Shown piece by piece: positions 16,941-25,135 of a DNA stretch of 64,000 bases (positions are counted from its first letter, which is position 1; each line of letters begins with the position of its first letter). This DNA comes from Acidobacteria bacterium RIFCSPLOWO2_12_FULL_68_19 (lineage in GTDB: Bacteria > Acidobacteriota > Vicinamibacteria > Vicinamibacterales > UBA2999). The notes beneath the pieces are model-generated. The model saw only the letters and a program-made list of their open reading frames with translations, was not told the DNA's origin and did not search any database. Location: NCBI GenBank assembly GCA_001767525.1, contig MELF01000047.1, forward strand, positions 1 through 64,000. The letters run 5' to 3'. The translations under genes and the position numbers were made by a program.

Positions 16941-17948
16941 TCAACGCGAACGCGCCCGCCGGCCGAGCACCCACGCGTGGGAGCTCAGCCTGCTCGCGGA
17001 CAGAAACTCCTGAAACCGCGCCGCCGTGCCGTCGGCCTCCAGTACCGCCTGCAGGAAGCGATGGCCCGCCAGGACGCCGGGATTGCGGGCCGCCGCGTTG
17101 CGCACGATATCGACGTCGAGCTGCCCAGGCGTCGCCACGGTGACCTCTTCCAGCCCGGCTCGTGCAAAGAGCGTCTCGAAGCCGCAAACCGACAGAAAGT
17201 TGATGTGATGCGGCGGGGAGATCTGGGTCGACTTGTCCCACAGCATCTGAAGGTCGAACCCGTCGATACAGAGCGCGCTGATGCACACGTATCCGCCGGG
17301 TCGGGCCAGGCGCGCCAGCGCGCGCACGAAGTTCAGCGGGGTATGCACGTGCTCCAGCACCTCGAAGCAGGTCACCAGATCGGCTGAACCGTCATGGCCG
17401 ACGACGTGCTCGACGATCTCCTCGACGACCGCCAGCCCTTTCGATCGGCAGACGCTGGCCAGTGACGCCGAGGGCTCCACGGCGAGCAGATCGGTTGCGG
17501 GACAGTGAGCGCGCCATTCGTCGAGGAAGATGCCGTAGCCGGCTCCGACGTCCACGAGACGTTCCACGTGGATGCCTCGCTCCCGGCAGAGTGTGGCAAG
17601 GCGGCGCACGCGCGGGCGAAACATCTTCTCACGCCGGATCTCGGCCACTGCGGGCATGAACACGTCGGACCAGTAGCGGGAGGATTTCGAGTTTCTGTAG
17701 AACGTCTCGAAGGCCGCGAGGGGCGGCCTGGGGTTCTGGAACAGCGTGCCGCAGTCCGCGCACCGGACGTAGGCAAACCCGTTCTTGTCAAACTGACAGC
17801 TGCCGTTGGATCCGCCGCACGCGACACACGCCACGGCGGACCGCGGCTCGGCGCCGAAGCACTCTCGCGCATCCTCAGCGCTCAGCTCCAGGTACCGCTG
17901 CAGGAGCACCTCAGGCCGGATGTCCTGTTCCTTCACCTCTGGATTCAT
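16941..17948 (-). CDS. Zinc-finger-type SAM methyltransferase
   Basis: In this 335-residue protein an N-terminal CVACGG...CADCGTLFQNPRP zinc-like pair is followed by motif I LVDVGAGYGIFLDEW and LVTCFEVLEHVHTP. The C-terminal part contains TPGQLDVDIVRNAAA, a segment shared with the paralogue at 21412-22368. This layout recalls NovU/TylCIII-type sugar C-methyltransferases, which methylate a keto-sugar on its nucleotide carrier. The start overlaps the IMPase-like gene's neighbour by four bases (17945-17948). Confidence 0.8.
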   Translation of the reverse strand: MNPEVKEQDIRPEVLLQRYLELSAEDARECFGAEPRSAVACVACGGSNGSCQFDKNGFAYVRCADCGTLFQNPRPPLAAFETFYRNSKSSRYWSDVFMPAVAEIRREKMFRPRVRRLATLCRERGIHVERLVDVGAGYGIFLDEWRAHCPATDLLAVEPSASLASVCRSKGLAVVEEIVEHVVGHDGSADLVTCFEVLEHVHTPLNFVRALARLARPGGYVCISALCIDGFDLQMLWDKSTQISPPHHINFLSVCGFETLFARAGLEEVTVATPGQLDVDIVRNAAARNPGVLAGHRFLQAVLEADGTAARFQEFLSASRLSSHAWVLGRRARSR

Positions 17949-18709
17949 TCCAATCGGGCGTCAGACCAGGGGCATGCGCCGTTGTGCGCATACACGGTCA
18001 ACGCGTGACTCACCGGCGACGGCGCGGACAGGAATTCGCCGCCGGCGGCGCGCACGAGTGCGAGCCCCGCCGCGACATCCCAGACTCGAATGTCACGTTC
18101 GAAGTACGCATCCCCGCGGCCCGCTGCCACGTAGGCGAGCGACAGCGCCGCGGATCCGAGCAGCCGCACCTTTCGAAACGCACCGACCTGCGCGGCAAAG
18201 CGCGTCACCGCAGCCGGCGACAGATCGGTTCCTGCCGGAAAGCCCGTGAACAGCACGCCTCGCTCGGGCGGCGCCGACCGTACGCGCAGAGGCAGCCCGT
18301 TCAACCACGCGCCCGACCCCACGATCGCCGAAAACATTTCGTCGCGATCGAAATCGTAGACGACACCGGCGATCGGTCGATCGTCGTTCCACAGCGCAAC
18401 CGACACGCAGCAGAATGGAATGCCCTGCAGGTAGTTCAGGGTGCCGTCGAGAGGATCGACGATCCAGCGAAGTCCGGCCGCGGACCGTGCTGACTCGGCG
18501 CTGCTTCGCTCTTCGGCAACGATCGGAATGCCCGAGTCGGCCGTGAGCACGTCCACGATACGGTCTTCGGAATCGCGGTCGGCCTGAAGCTTGACATCGC
18601 GGGGCGTCTCCGAGACCAGCGCCGCATGCCGTCTCGGGCCGGCCGCGAGAAACTGCCCGGCTTCTCGGGCGGCCTTCGTGGCAAGCACAAGCGACTCGCC
18701 GTCGGTCAC
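17945..18709 (-). CDS. Inositol-monophosphatase/CysQ-family phosphatase
   Basis: The 254-residue enzyme has the two-metal phosphatase motifs of the family: the glutamate loop VAEERSS, the core WIVDPLDGTLNY and the late IRVWDVAAGLALVRAAGG. Members hydrolyse inositol phosphates, PAP or sugar phosphates. In the midst of sugar genes, directly downstream of the aldolase, it could remove a phosphate from a newly formed phospho-ulosonic acid, the job KdsC does for Kdo; this is inference. ATG at 18709. Confidence 0.87.
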   Translation of the reverse strand: MTDGESLVLATKAAREAGQFLAAGPRRHAALVSETPRDVKLQADRDSEDRIVDVLTADSGIPIVAEERSSAESARSAAGLRWIVDPLDGTLNYLQGIPFCCVSVALWNDDRPIAGVVYDFDRDEMFSAIVGSGAWLNGLPLRVRSAPPERGVLFTGFPAGTDLSPAAVTRFAAQVGAFRKVRLLGSAALSLAYVAAGRGDAYFERDIRVWDVAAGLALVRAAGGEFLSAPSPVSHALTVYAHNGACPWSDARLE

Positions 18710-19479
18710 GACACCTCGAGGCTGCGCAACTGTTCCACCGCCTCGAGCGCCGCAGGCGTCAGGAACAGCATGTCCCCCCTGTAGGCGATCAGCCGGAATC
18801 CCTCTGCCAGACGTTCCGCCACCTGCGTGACGGGAGGATGCACGACGTGTATGCCCGCCGCCTTGCCTGTGGCACGCGCCGCATCCACCACCTGCCGCAT
18901 GGCCTGGCCGACGAGAGGATGGTGCAGTTCGCCGGCGACGCCGTAGGAAGCGGACAGATCGTACGGCCCGATGAACACGCCGTCCACGCCGGCGACATGC
19001 AGGATCTCCTCGATGCGCTCGACGCCCTCCCGCTGCTCGATCATCGGGATGACGATGGAGCCTTCGGCGTTCTCCGCGAGGTACTCGGCGAATCGCGCGC
19101 CATAGCCGTGCGCGCGGCCCAGGCCCACCCCTCGCGTGCCCTGGGGACGATACTTGACCGCGTCAACCGCCCTTCGGGCCTCGGCGGCCGACTGCACCGC
19201 GGGCACGATGACCCCACACGCGCCGAGGTCCATGACGCGCGCCGCCTGAACCGGGTCGTTCGCCGACAACCGCACCAGCGGCGCGCACCCGGCCAGATCG
19301 ACGATCTGGATCAACGTGGCGGCGGCACCGAGGTCGATGGCGCTGTGCTCGAGGTCGATCCCGAGCCAGTCGAAGCCTGCGCACGCCATCACTTCGGCGG
19401 TGGCGGGATCGGCAAACTGAATCCAGGAGCCGAACGCGGGGCGTCCCTCCCGCAGCGTCAGTCGCAGTGTGTTCCTCAT
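18706..19479 (-). CDS. HpcH/HpaI-family class II pyruvate aldolase
   Basis: The 257-residue enzyme carries family motifs FGSWIQFADPATAEVMACAG, WLGIDLEHSAID, MIEQREGVERIEEI and GVDGVFIGPYDLSAS. The family joins or splits pyruvate and an aldehyde using a divalent metal, giving 2-keto-3-deoxy acids. Start ATG 19479 overlaps the upstream stop (ATGA). Neighbours are a phosphatase, a KdsB-like CMP-transferase and two putative glycosyltransferases, suggesting it may make a 3-deoxy-ulosonic acid rather than degrade aromatics. Confidence 0.87.
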   Translation of the reverse strand: MRNTLRLTLREGRPAFGSWIQFADPATAEVMACAGFDWLGIDLEHSAIDLGAAATLIQIVDLAGCAPLVRLSANDPVQAARVMDLGACGVIVPAVQSAAEARRAVDAVKYRPQGTRGVGLGRAHGYGARFAEYLAENAEGSIVIPMIEQREGVERIEEILHVAGVDGVFIGPYDLSASYGVAGELHHPLVGQAMRQVVDAARATGKAAGIHVVHPPVTQVAERLAEGFRLIAYRGDMLFLTPAALEAVEQLRSLEVS

Positions 19480-21395
19480 ATCTGGGCCTGGGCGTCCGTC
19501 GCAATCATGTGCCGAACCGCATCCGCGATGCGGGTGGACGCGCCGGCGGGGTCCGGCCCGAAGCACTCGTGGAGCACGCGGCGCTGCGTGTCGGGAGTGG
19601 GCACGTAATCCGCCGGATTGCAGAGAAACGCCTCAAACGCTCGCCGCAGCGTGCGCACCGACGTGAACGACGGGATCACCGGCAGGTCGAGAAACGGAGA
19701 CGTATTGAAGCCGGGCCACAGCCACTGCCACGCGGGGATCCCACGGAGCAGCGCCTCCTCCGCGAGGCCGGTCTGCGAGAAGAGCACGAGATCGGCGGCC
19801 TGCAGGTCTTCATCGACCGTTCCGGAGGTCACCGTGATCGAGCCGCGGAAGCGACGAAACGACCGGCGCTTGCTGAATCGGTACAGCGGGTGGTCGCGCC
19901 AGAGCAGACGCACGGACGGGAGATCGGAAGTCGCCGCAAGAACAGCGTCGCAGAGGTCCACGTGGGCGGCCTCGCACATGCCACCCGCCAGCAGGACGGT
20001 CACGCCTCCATCATTAGCGGCCGCCCTGCGTGATTGTATGCGGACTGTCTGGTACCGAAGCCCTCCGGTGACGACGACGTTCGCGCGGTCGATTCCGTTC
20101 GCCTCCCAAATCCGCCGTGACAGGTCGCTGAGTACGAAGAATCCGTCCGCTGTCGGCAGCGCGCATCCATCCGGTTTGCCATGCACCTCGACGTCAGGAT
20201 CGAAGACGCCAAGCGTCTTGTCGGTCGAGTACCCGGCGTGCTGCGCCGCCCACAGGCGAACCCCGGGCGCGCACGTGCGAAGCCCGGCATACAGCGCCCT
20301 GGCGCGCAGGAGCCATTCAAAGGCCGTCAGCACCACTTTGGGCCGGAGGCGCCCACATGCGCGGCTGGTCGCCAGGGCGACCAGCTGCAGCCGGCACATG
20401 GTGGAGCCCCACGCGGCACGAAGCAACCGTTGCCTGACGAGGAAATACACGTTGAATCTGCCGACCGCGCACAGCCGGCGAAACGCGCGGCTCGTCACCG
20501 CCCGCGTGACCTGGACCGGATAGCGGAGGTTCCAGGTCGTGGTCACGATGTCCATGGGCGTGAGATATCGCTCGAGTGGCGTGATGCCGGGATAGTCCGA
20601 CAGGGCGCCGATGACCTCACGCCTGCTGCGACCGCGCTGCCACGGCTCCAAATCCGTCTCGCACGACACCAGCCACCCGACGCTGAGCCCTCGGCATGCC
20701 AGCTGCGCCGGAAGGTCCGTGAAGTACCGATCACGCAGAGTACCGTCACCATCGGGCCGAACGGTCCAGTCCCAGTAGCCCTGCAGCAGCACATCCCGTG
20801 GCTGCTCGGCCGAACGCTCCAGCTGGCGCATGGCCGCCCACACGCCACCGTATTCGCCGAGCAGTCTGGCCCGGCCGAGGAACCCTAGGAAGAGAGCGCG
20901 CGCGAGGTCGCCGACGCCGCCCCACGGCACGGCACGATGGCCAAGCGCCGCAGCGAAACCGGGCGGCCCGCCGTGCAACCGCACCTGTTCGATTCCGTGC
21001 CTCTCCATCAGCGTCTGGACAGCCACGAGCTGGAGCACGGTCACGTAGATCGTGTCCCCGTCCCACAGACAATCCTTCTCGGTGATGTCGAGAAACCACC
21101 AGCGGCTGTAATTGCCCGGACCCTGAAGCGTCTGTCGCAGCGTTCGACCGCGCAGCAACGGCGTGGCCCCGATCCGCGCGATCAGCTTGACGTACTCGGC
21201 GCGGGCGCGAGAGCGCACCTCCTCGACCAGGGCTCGGCCGCTGACCATGCGGGAACCGATCCGCCCCTCCATCTCCGCTTCGGCCGCGGGGAGTATGAAG
21301 CTCAGTACGAGTGCCTCTGTCGGCGGATTCGACGGAGGTCGGTCGAAGCACACCCATAGCTCCGAGAATCCCGCCGGAGAACCACCGGTGCTCAT
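19476..21395 (-). CDS. Surface carbohydrate biosynthesis protein, TIGR04326-like putative glycosyltransferase
   Basis: This 639-residue protein looks, from memory of the family, like the Leptospira-type proteins of TIGR04326: it begins LWVCFDRPPSNPPTEALVLSF, has GNYSRWWFLDITEKD, and the C-terminal half is GT-B-like with LWAAQHAGYSTDKTLGV, VLLAGGMCEAAHVDL, LLWRDHPLYRFSKRR and LVLFSQTGLAEEALLRGIPAW, reminiscent of capsule/polysialyl transferases. It probably transfers a CMP-ulosonic sugar. ATG 21395 is preferred over GTG 21398. No biochemical function is known to me. Confidence 0.7.
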   Translation of the reverse strand: MSTGGSPAGFSELWVCFDRPPSNPPTEALVLSFILPAAEAEMEGRIGSRMVSGRALVEEVRSRARAEYVKLIARIGATPLLRGRTLRQTLQGPGNYSRWWFLDITEKDCLWDGDTIYVTVLQLVAVQTLMERHGIEQVRLHGGPPGFAAALGHRAVPWGGVGDLARALFLGFLGRARLLGEYGGVWAAMRQLERSAEQPRDVLLQGYWDWTVRPDGDGTLRDRYFTDLPAQLACRGLSVGWLVSCETDLEPWQRGRSRREVIGALSDYPGITPLERYLTPMDIVTTTWNLRYPVQVTRAVTSRAFRRLCAVGRFNVYFLVRQRLLRAAWGSTMCRLQLVALATSRACGRLRPKVVLTAFEWLLRARALYAGLRTCAPGVRLWAAQHAGYSTDKTLGVFDPDVEVHGKPDGCALPTADGFFVLSDLSRRIWEANGIDRANVVVTGGLRYQTVRIQSRRAAANDGGVTVLLAGGMCEAAHVDLCDAVLAATSDLPSVRLLWRDHPLYRFSKRRSFRRFRGSITVTSGTVDEDLQAADLVLFSQTGLAEEALLRGIPAWQWLWPGFNTSPFLDLPVIPSFTSVRTLRRAFEAFLCNPADYVPTPDTQRRVLHECFGPDPAGASTRIADAVRHMIATDAQAQI

Positions 21396-21411
21396 CACCG
21401 ATCTGACGCAC

Positions 21412-22368
21412 TCACGAATCGATGCCGGCTTCCGCGATCAGCTGGACATGCGAGCTCAGACACGCCTGCTGCAGGAGCTCCTGAAGCGCGCGTCCGACCT
21501 GAGGATCCTTGTGGCGGACGAGCTCGTCGATGATCGGCGGGAGAACGAGGTCCGACTCCTGCCGACAGACGTCCGCGACGGCCTGCACATCCAATTCGCC
21601 CGGAGTGCTGTACTCCACGAGGGTGAAGCCCTCCCGGGTGAGCGCAGCGACCCACCCCGCGCGCGAGAGGAGCTGGAGGTGGACCGGCGGCACGAGCGCC
21701 GCGGTGCGCCGACCGAGCATACGGACCTCGAACCCCTCGCCCGACATCGTCGTCACGAAGAGAAGGCCGCGGGGGTGGAGTGCGAGCCGGCAGCCGTGCA
21801 ACGCACGGGAGAAATCCGTCGAGCGTTCGAGCACGTCGAACGCGATGGCCCCGTGAATGCGCGGACGAGCCGGATCGCCCGTCAGGGTGTCGGGCCACTG
21901 GACGACCGAGACCGATGCATGAAGGAACTCGAGCAGCCGCGGCGACTCCACCCCGAACTGGGCCATGGTGAGACCGGGACCGAGATGGGCCACGGCCGCG
22001 GCCATTACCCAGCGAGCCCGGGGTTCCACGGCATGGCGCACGCGAACGTCCGCCGTCGCGGGCAGCAGTTGCTCGAGCCGGAATCGCTCGGCGGCGCCCT
22101 CGGCGTGGTATCGAGCCAGGCGGTGTTCTTCCGGCATCGGTGACACGAACACCGACCGGCACGCCGCGCAGCGGTGGTACGGGAACCCGAACCGCTCGAA
22201 CTCTGGAGCTCCCGTCCCGCCGCAGGCCGGACAGCCGCGGGTGCGCGCGCCCTGCAACAGGTCAAAGCGCACGATGTCCTCCTGCACGTGCGCCAGATAG
22301 GTCTCGACCAAGCCCGCAGGACGCATCGCGCGCTGCGTCAGGTCCCCGCTCGTCACCACGCGCTTCAT
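21412..22368 (-). CDS. Degenerate methyltransferase-like protein with zinc-finger N-terminus
   Basis: The 318-residue protein has CPACGG and CAACRSVFVSPMP zinc-like pairs and a C-terminal STPGELDVQAVADVCRQ segment, as in the methyltransferase at 16941. The SAM-binding glycine motif is absent: the equivalent stretch reads LTMAQFGVESPRLLEFL. AIAFDVLERSTDFSRALHGCRLALHPRGLLFVTT keeps the later part of the fold. It is probably catalytically different or a non-catalytic partner of the active paralogue. ATG 22368 overlaps the oxidoreductase stop. Confidence 0.7.
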   Translation of the reverse strand: MKRVVTSGDLTQRAMRPAGLVETYLAHVQEDIVRFDLLQGARTRGCPACGGTGAPEFERFGFPYHRCAACRSVFVSPMPEEHRLARYHAEGAAERFRLEQLLPATADVRVRHAVEPRARWVMAAAVAHLGPGLTMAQFGVESPRLLEFLHASVSVVQWPDTLTGDPARPRIHGAIAFDVLERSTDFSRALHGCRLALHPRGLLFVTTMSGEGFEVRMLGRRTAALVPPVHLQLLSRAGWVAALTREGFTLVEYSTPGELDVQAVADVCRQESDLVLPPIIDELVRHKDPQVGRALQELLQQACLSSHVQLIAEAGIDS

Positions 22369-23447
22369 CGGGCCGCCTGCCATCCGTCGTCGGCGTACAC
22401 GCGCCTTACCAGCTCCATCGCCCGCTGGGCGTCGAGCGAACTGCCGTTCACTACAGGCGATCCCGTCGAGAGGCAGCGAACGAAGTCGTCCACCTCGCGC
22501 TCCCACGACCGATCCTCGTCGAAGTAGTACTGCTCCTCGCGAGGCCGTCCCCGCGCCGCGTCGACATCGGTCCAGTCCCGGCGCCCGATCACGAGCGTTT
22601 CCCGCCCGTAGGTCTGGCTGCCCGTCAGGAATCCGGCAAGCACGAGATAGCCTTCGGTCAGATAGATCTCCAGCCTGAACGTGTGGTTCCAGTGCGTCGC
22701 CGAAGAGTGCAGCATCGCGACGCACCCCTCCTGTGATCGCAGGAGTGCAAACGCATTGTCCTCCAGGCCGACATGCCAGAAGGTCTGCCCCACGAAGCTC
22801 TTCACCTCGGAAAAGTCGCCCGCGAACAATCGGAACAGGTCCAGCATGTGGATGCCCTGATCCAGGAGGATGCCGCCACCGGCCATGGCCGGGTCGGCGC
22901 GCCAATCGCCTTCGTAGCCCAGGCCGCCGGCCTTGCCGTAGGCGCCACGCATCCACATGAGCCGCCCCAGCTCGCCCGATGATAGAAGCGACTGCGACAG
23001 ACGCACGCTCTCGTGCTCGCGGTGGTTGAACCCGAACTTCACGCGGAGGCCGGGATGCCGCGCCTCGACCTCGCGGATCCGCTCGATGTCGGCGACGGAC
23101 CGCCCGGGCGGCTTTTCCGCAAAGACATGCTTGCCCGCCTCGAGCGACTCGACGATCAGATCAGGGGTCATCGCGGCAGGCGTACAGACGAACACCGCGT
23201 CCAGATCCTGCCGCAGGAGATCGCTTCCGGTGCGGTGCCACGCACAGGACGGATACTGCGGCAGGTCCTGAACACATGGATCCGCCACGGCCGCGAGCTC
23301 AAGCCTGGGGTGCCCGCGCACGAGCTCCGCGCGGCGGCGGCCGATGCGGCCGAAGCCGATGATGCCGACTCGGTAGGAGGCGGGGACGTCAGCCGTCGTC
23401 CGACCCGTCCCGGTGACGCCCGTGACGGCTCGCGTGGCGTTCGTCAC
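22365..23447 (-). CDS. Gfo/Idh/MocA-family oxidoreductase
   Basis: This 360-residue protein has the NAD(P) motif GIIGFGRIGRRRAEL, the EKPPGRS signature and GGGILLDQGIHMLDLFR with the conserved catalytic histidine. The family oxidises or reduces hydroxyls on sugars, often on nucleotide or acid forms. GTG 23447 overlaps the KdsB-like gene's stop (GTGA), so the two are co-translated. It may act on the same ulosonic acid or its precursor. The first 25 residues are Thr/Ala-rich and unconserved. Confidence 0.85.
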   Translation of the reverse strand: MTNATRAVTGVTGTGRTTADVPASYRVGIIGFGRIGRRRAELVRGHPRLELAAVADPCVQDLPQYPSCAWHRTGSDLLRQDLDAVFVCTPAAMTPDLIVESLEAGKHVFAEKPPGRSVADIERIREVEARHPGLRVKFGFNHREHESVRLSQSLLSSGELGRLMWMRGAYGKAGGLGYEGDWRADPAMAGGGILLDQGIHMLDLFRLFAGDFSEVKSFVGQTFWHVGLEDNAFALLRSQEGCVAMLHSSATHWNHTFRLEIYLTEGYLVLAGFLTGSQTYGRETLVIGRRDWTDVDAARGRPREEQYYFDEDRSWEREVDDFVRCLSTGSPVVNGSSLDAQRAMELVRRVYADDGWQAAR

Positions 23448-24208
23448 CCCTTCTTCACCTCGGGCGCCCTGAGCAGAGCCGCCGTGAGCGGATCGCCGGC
23501 AAGCCTGGTTTCGGCGGCACGAAGGTCCTCGACCGTGTCCACGCCGAACGATTCGTACGGGCTGAACACCGCGCGAACCTTGAAGCCATGTTCAAGGGCA
23601 CGCAGGATGTCGATCGATTCAGCCACCTCGAGCGGTGTAGGCGGCAGCGCCGCAAACGTCGCCAGGAAGTCGCGTCGAAACCCGATGAGACCCATCTGCC
23701 GCAGCCGCGCGTCCGGCTTCGGCGCTGACGGAATCGGCTGGCGCGACATGTACAGGACGTCGCCCTGGCCGTCGCAGACGACCTTGATTTGGTTCGGGTT
23801 CCTGAAATCCTCGTCCCGGCTGATCGGGTTGACCAGGTTTGCGCACGCGATCGCGGAGTGCGCCGTCATGGCGTCGCCGAGTAGATCCAGGGAGGCTGGA
23901 TGAATCAGCGGCTCGTCACCCTGAATGTTGATGACGATGTCGGCCTGCAAACCGCGCGCGGCTTCGGCGACGCGATCGACCGCACGCTTGTGGGCCGTCG
24001 AGGTCATGATGACCGGCGCGTCGAAGTGGCTGGCCGCTTCGTGGATCTCGCGATCAGGGGTCGCGATGTAGACCCTGGCGAGGCAGCGCGCACGGGTCGT
24101 CCGCCAGTAGACGTGCTCGAGCATCGGTCGCCCGCACAGAAGCGCCAGCGGCTTGCCTGGAAACCTCGACGCGGCCATGCGCGCCGGGATGATGCCGATG
24201 ATCGTCAT
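23444..24208 (-). CDS. KdsB-like CMP-ulosonic acid cytidylyltransferase
   Basis: The 254-residue protein matches 3-deoxy-manno-octulosonate cytidylyltransferase over its whole length: GIIPARMAASRFPGKPLA, INIQGDEPLI, YMSRQPIP and the tail FGVDTVEDLRAAE. KdsB transfers CMP from CTP to Kdo. It sits in an accessory glycan locus and no kdsA or kdsD is seen in the window, so it may activate a Kdo-like sugar made by the HpcH aldolase module. The start is ATG 24208, with 40 bases to the methyltransferase stop. Confidence 0.85.
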   Translation of the reverse strand: MTIIGIIPARMAASRFPGKPLALLCGRPMLEHVYWRTTRARCLARVYIATPDREIHEAASHFDAPVIMTSTAHKRAVDRVAEAARGLQADIVINIQGDEPLIHPASLDLLGDAMTAHSAIACANLVNPISRDEDFRNPNQIKVVCDGQGDVLYMSRQPIPSAPKPDARLRQMGLIGFRRDFLATFAALPPTPLEVAESIDILRALEHGFKVRAVFSPYESFGVDTVEDLRAAETRLAGDPLTAALLRAPEVKKG

Positions 24209-24247
24209 TGATGTTCTGTGCCCAGCAAATCGCGCTCGGCACAGCGC

Positions 24248-25135
24248 TCAGAGCACGCGATGGCACGTCCGGCGGAAGGTACGCCGGAGCCGCCGTTTCA
24301 CCCGGCGGCACAAGCGAACCGGGAACAGCGGGGATGCCAGCGGGTCGACGGGGATCTTCTGCAGATAGCGCTCCGCCGCACGATCAACGCGGCTGAGCGC
24401 ACAGTCAACCGATCTAGGCTGGTCGCGCTGCGCCACCGCACTCAGCTGGTCGAACGTTCGGGTGCCGCCCGGCGCACACTCGCTCATGGCCAGCACACGG
24501 AAACCGGTTCTCTCGAGGACCTGCCGTAGCGTGTGCGCGGTGTACAGCACCACGTGCCCCGGCCTCAGCTGTCGCGCCTCGACGAAGCGGAGATTCGGTG
24601 TCTCGATGTACACGTGTCCGTCCGGTTTCAAAGCCTCGCGAATCTCCGACAGCCACGGCACCGGCTCCGGAATGTGTTCCAGCACATGGAACGCCGTGAC
24701 GAGATCCAGCGAACCTCGCCCCGCAGCGTCAGCCGAAAACCACCGTCGAATGTCAATGCCGTACGTCTGCTTGGCGAATCCATGAAATCGGCTGTCCGGG
24801 TCGTAACCTGACGCGTCCCATCCCATGTCGGCAAGCACCTTCACGGCCGACCCGTCTTTCGTCCCGATGTCGGCGGCGCGGCCTCGCCGGACGGCCGCAT
24901 GGCGGATCAACCAGTGTAGCCGCTCACGGTTCGTAGGAAGCTTCGACGTCGTGCCGCGGACGTACGACTCCAGCGTGAGTGGAGGTGGATCGCGTTCAGG
25001 AATCGGCCCCTCGTGGAACACGAGGCCACAACGCTGGCATTGAATGTAGGCTGGCGCATTCCCGACCCACAGGGGCACACCGAGCGCGCGCCTCGGTTCA
25101 ACGGCGGTGCACAGCGGACATTCCCGCCGGGTCAG
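24248..25135 (-). CDS. Zinc-finger-type SAM methyltransferase, probable CTG start
   Basis: The protein has CPLC and CQRCGLVFHEGP zinc-like pairs, then ADIGTKDGSAVKVLADMGW (motif I with G-T-K), LVTAFHVLEHIPEP and LKPDGHVYIETPN. An ATG/GTG/TTG start is available only at 25078, which would delete the first CPLC pair. Reading upstream in frame reaches a CTG at 25135 that overlaps the preceding stop (CTGA) and is preceded, at 7 bases, by GGAGG (25143-25147). The longer 295-residue form is therefore favoured. The C-terminus is strongly basic. Substrate unknown. Confidence 0.75.
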   Translation of the reverse strand: MTRRECPLCTAVEPRRALGVPLWVGNAPAYIQCQRCGLVFHEGPIPERDPPPLTLESYVRGTTSKLPTNRERLHWLIRHAAVRRGRAADIGTKDGSAVKVLADMGWDASGYDPDSRFHGFAKQTYGIDIRRWFSADAAGRGSLDLVTAFHVLEHIPEPVPWLSEIREALKPDGHVYIETPNLRFVEARQLRPGHVVLYTAHTLRQVLERTGFRVLAMSECAPGGTRTFDQLSAVAQRDQPRSVDCALSRVDRAAERYLQKIPVDPLASPLFPVRLCRRVKRRLRRTFRRTCHRVL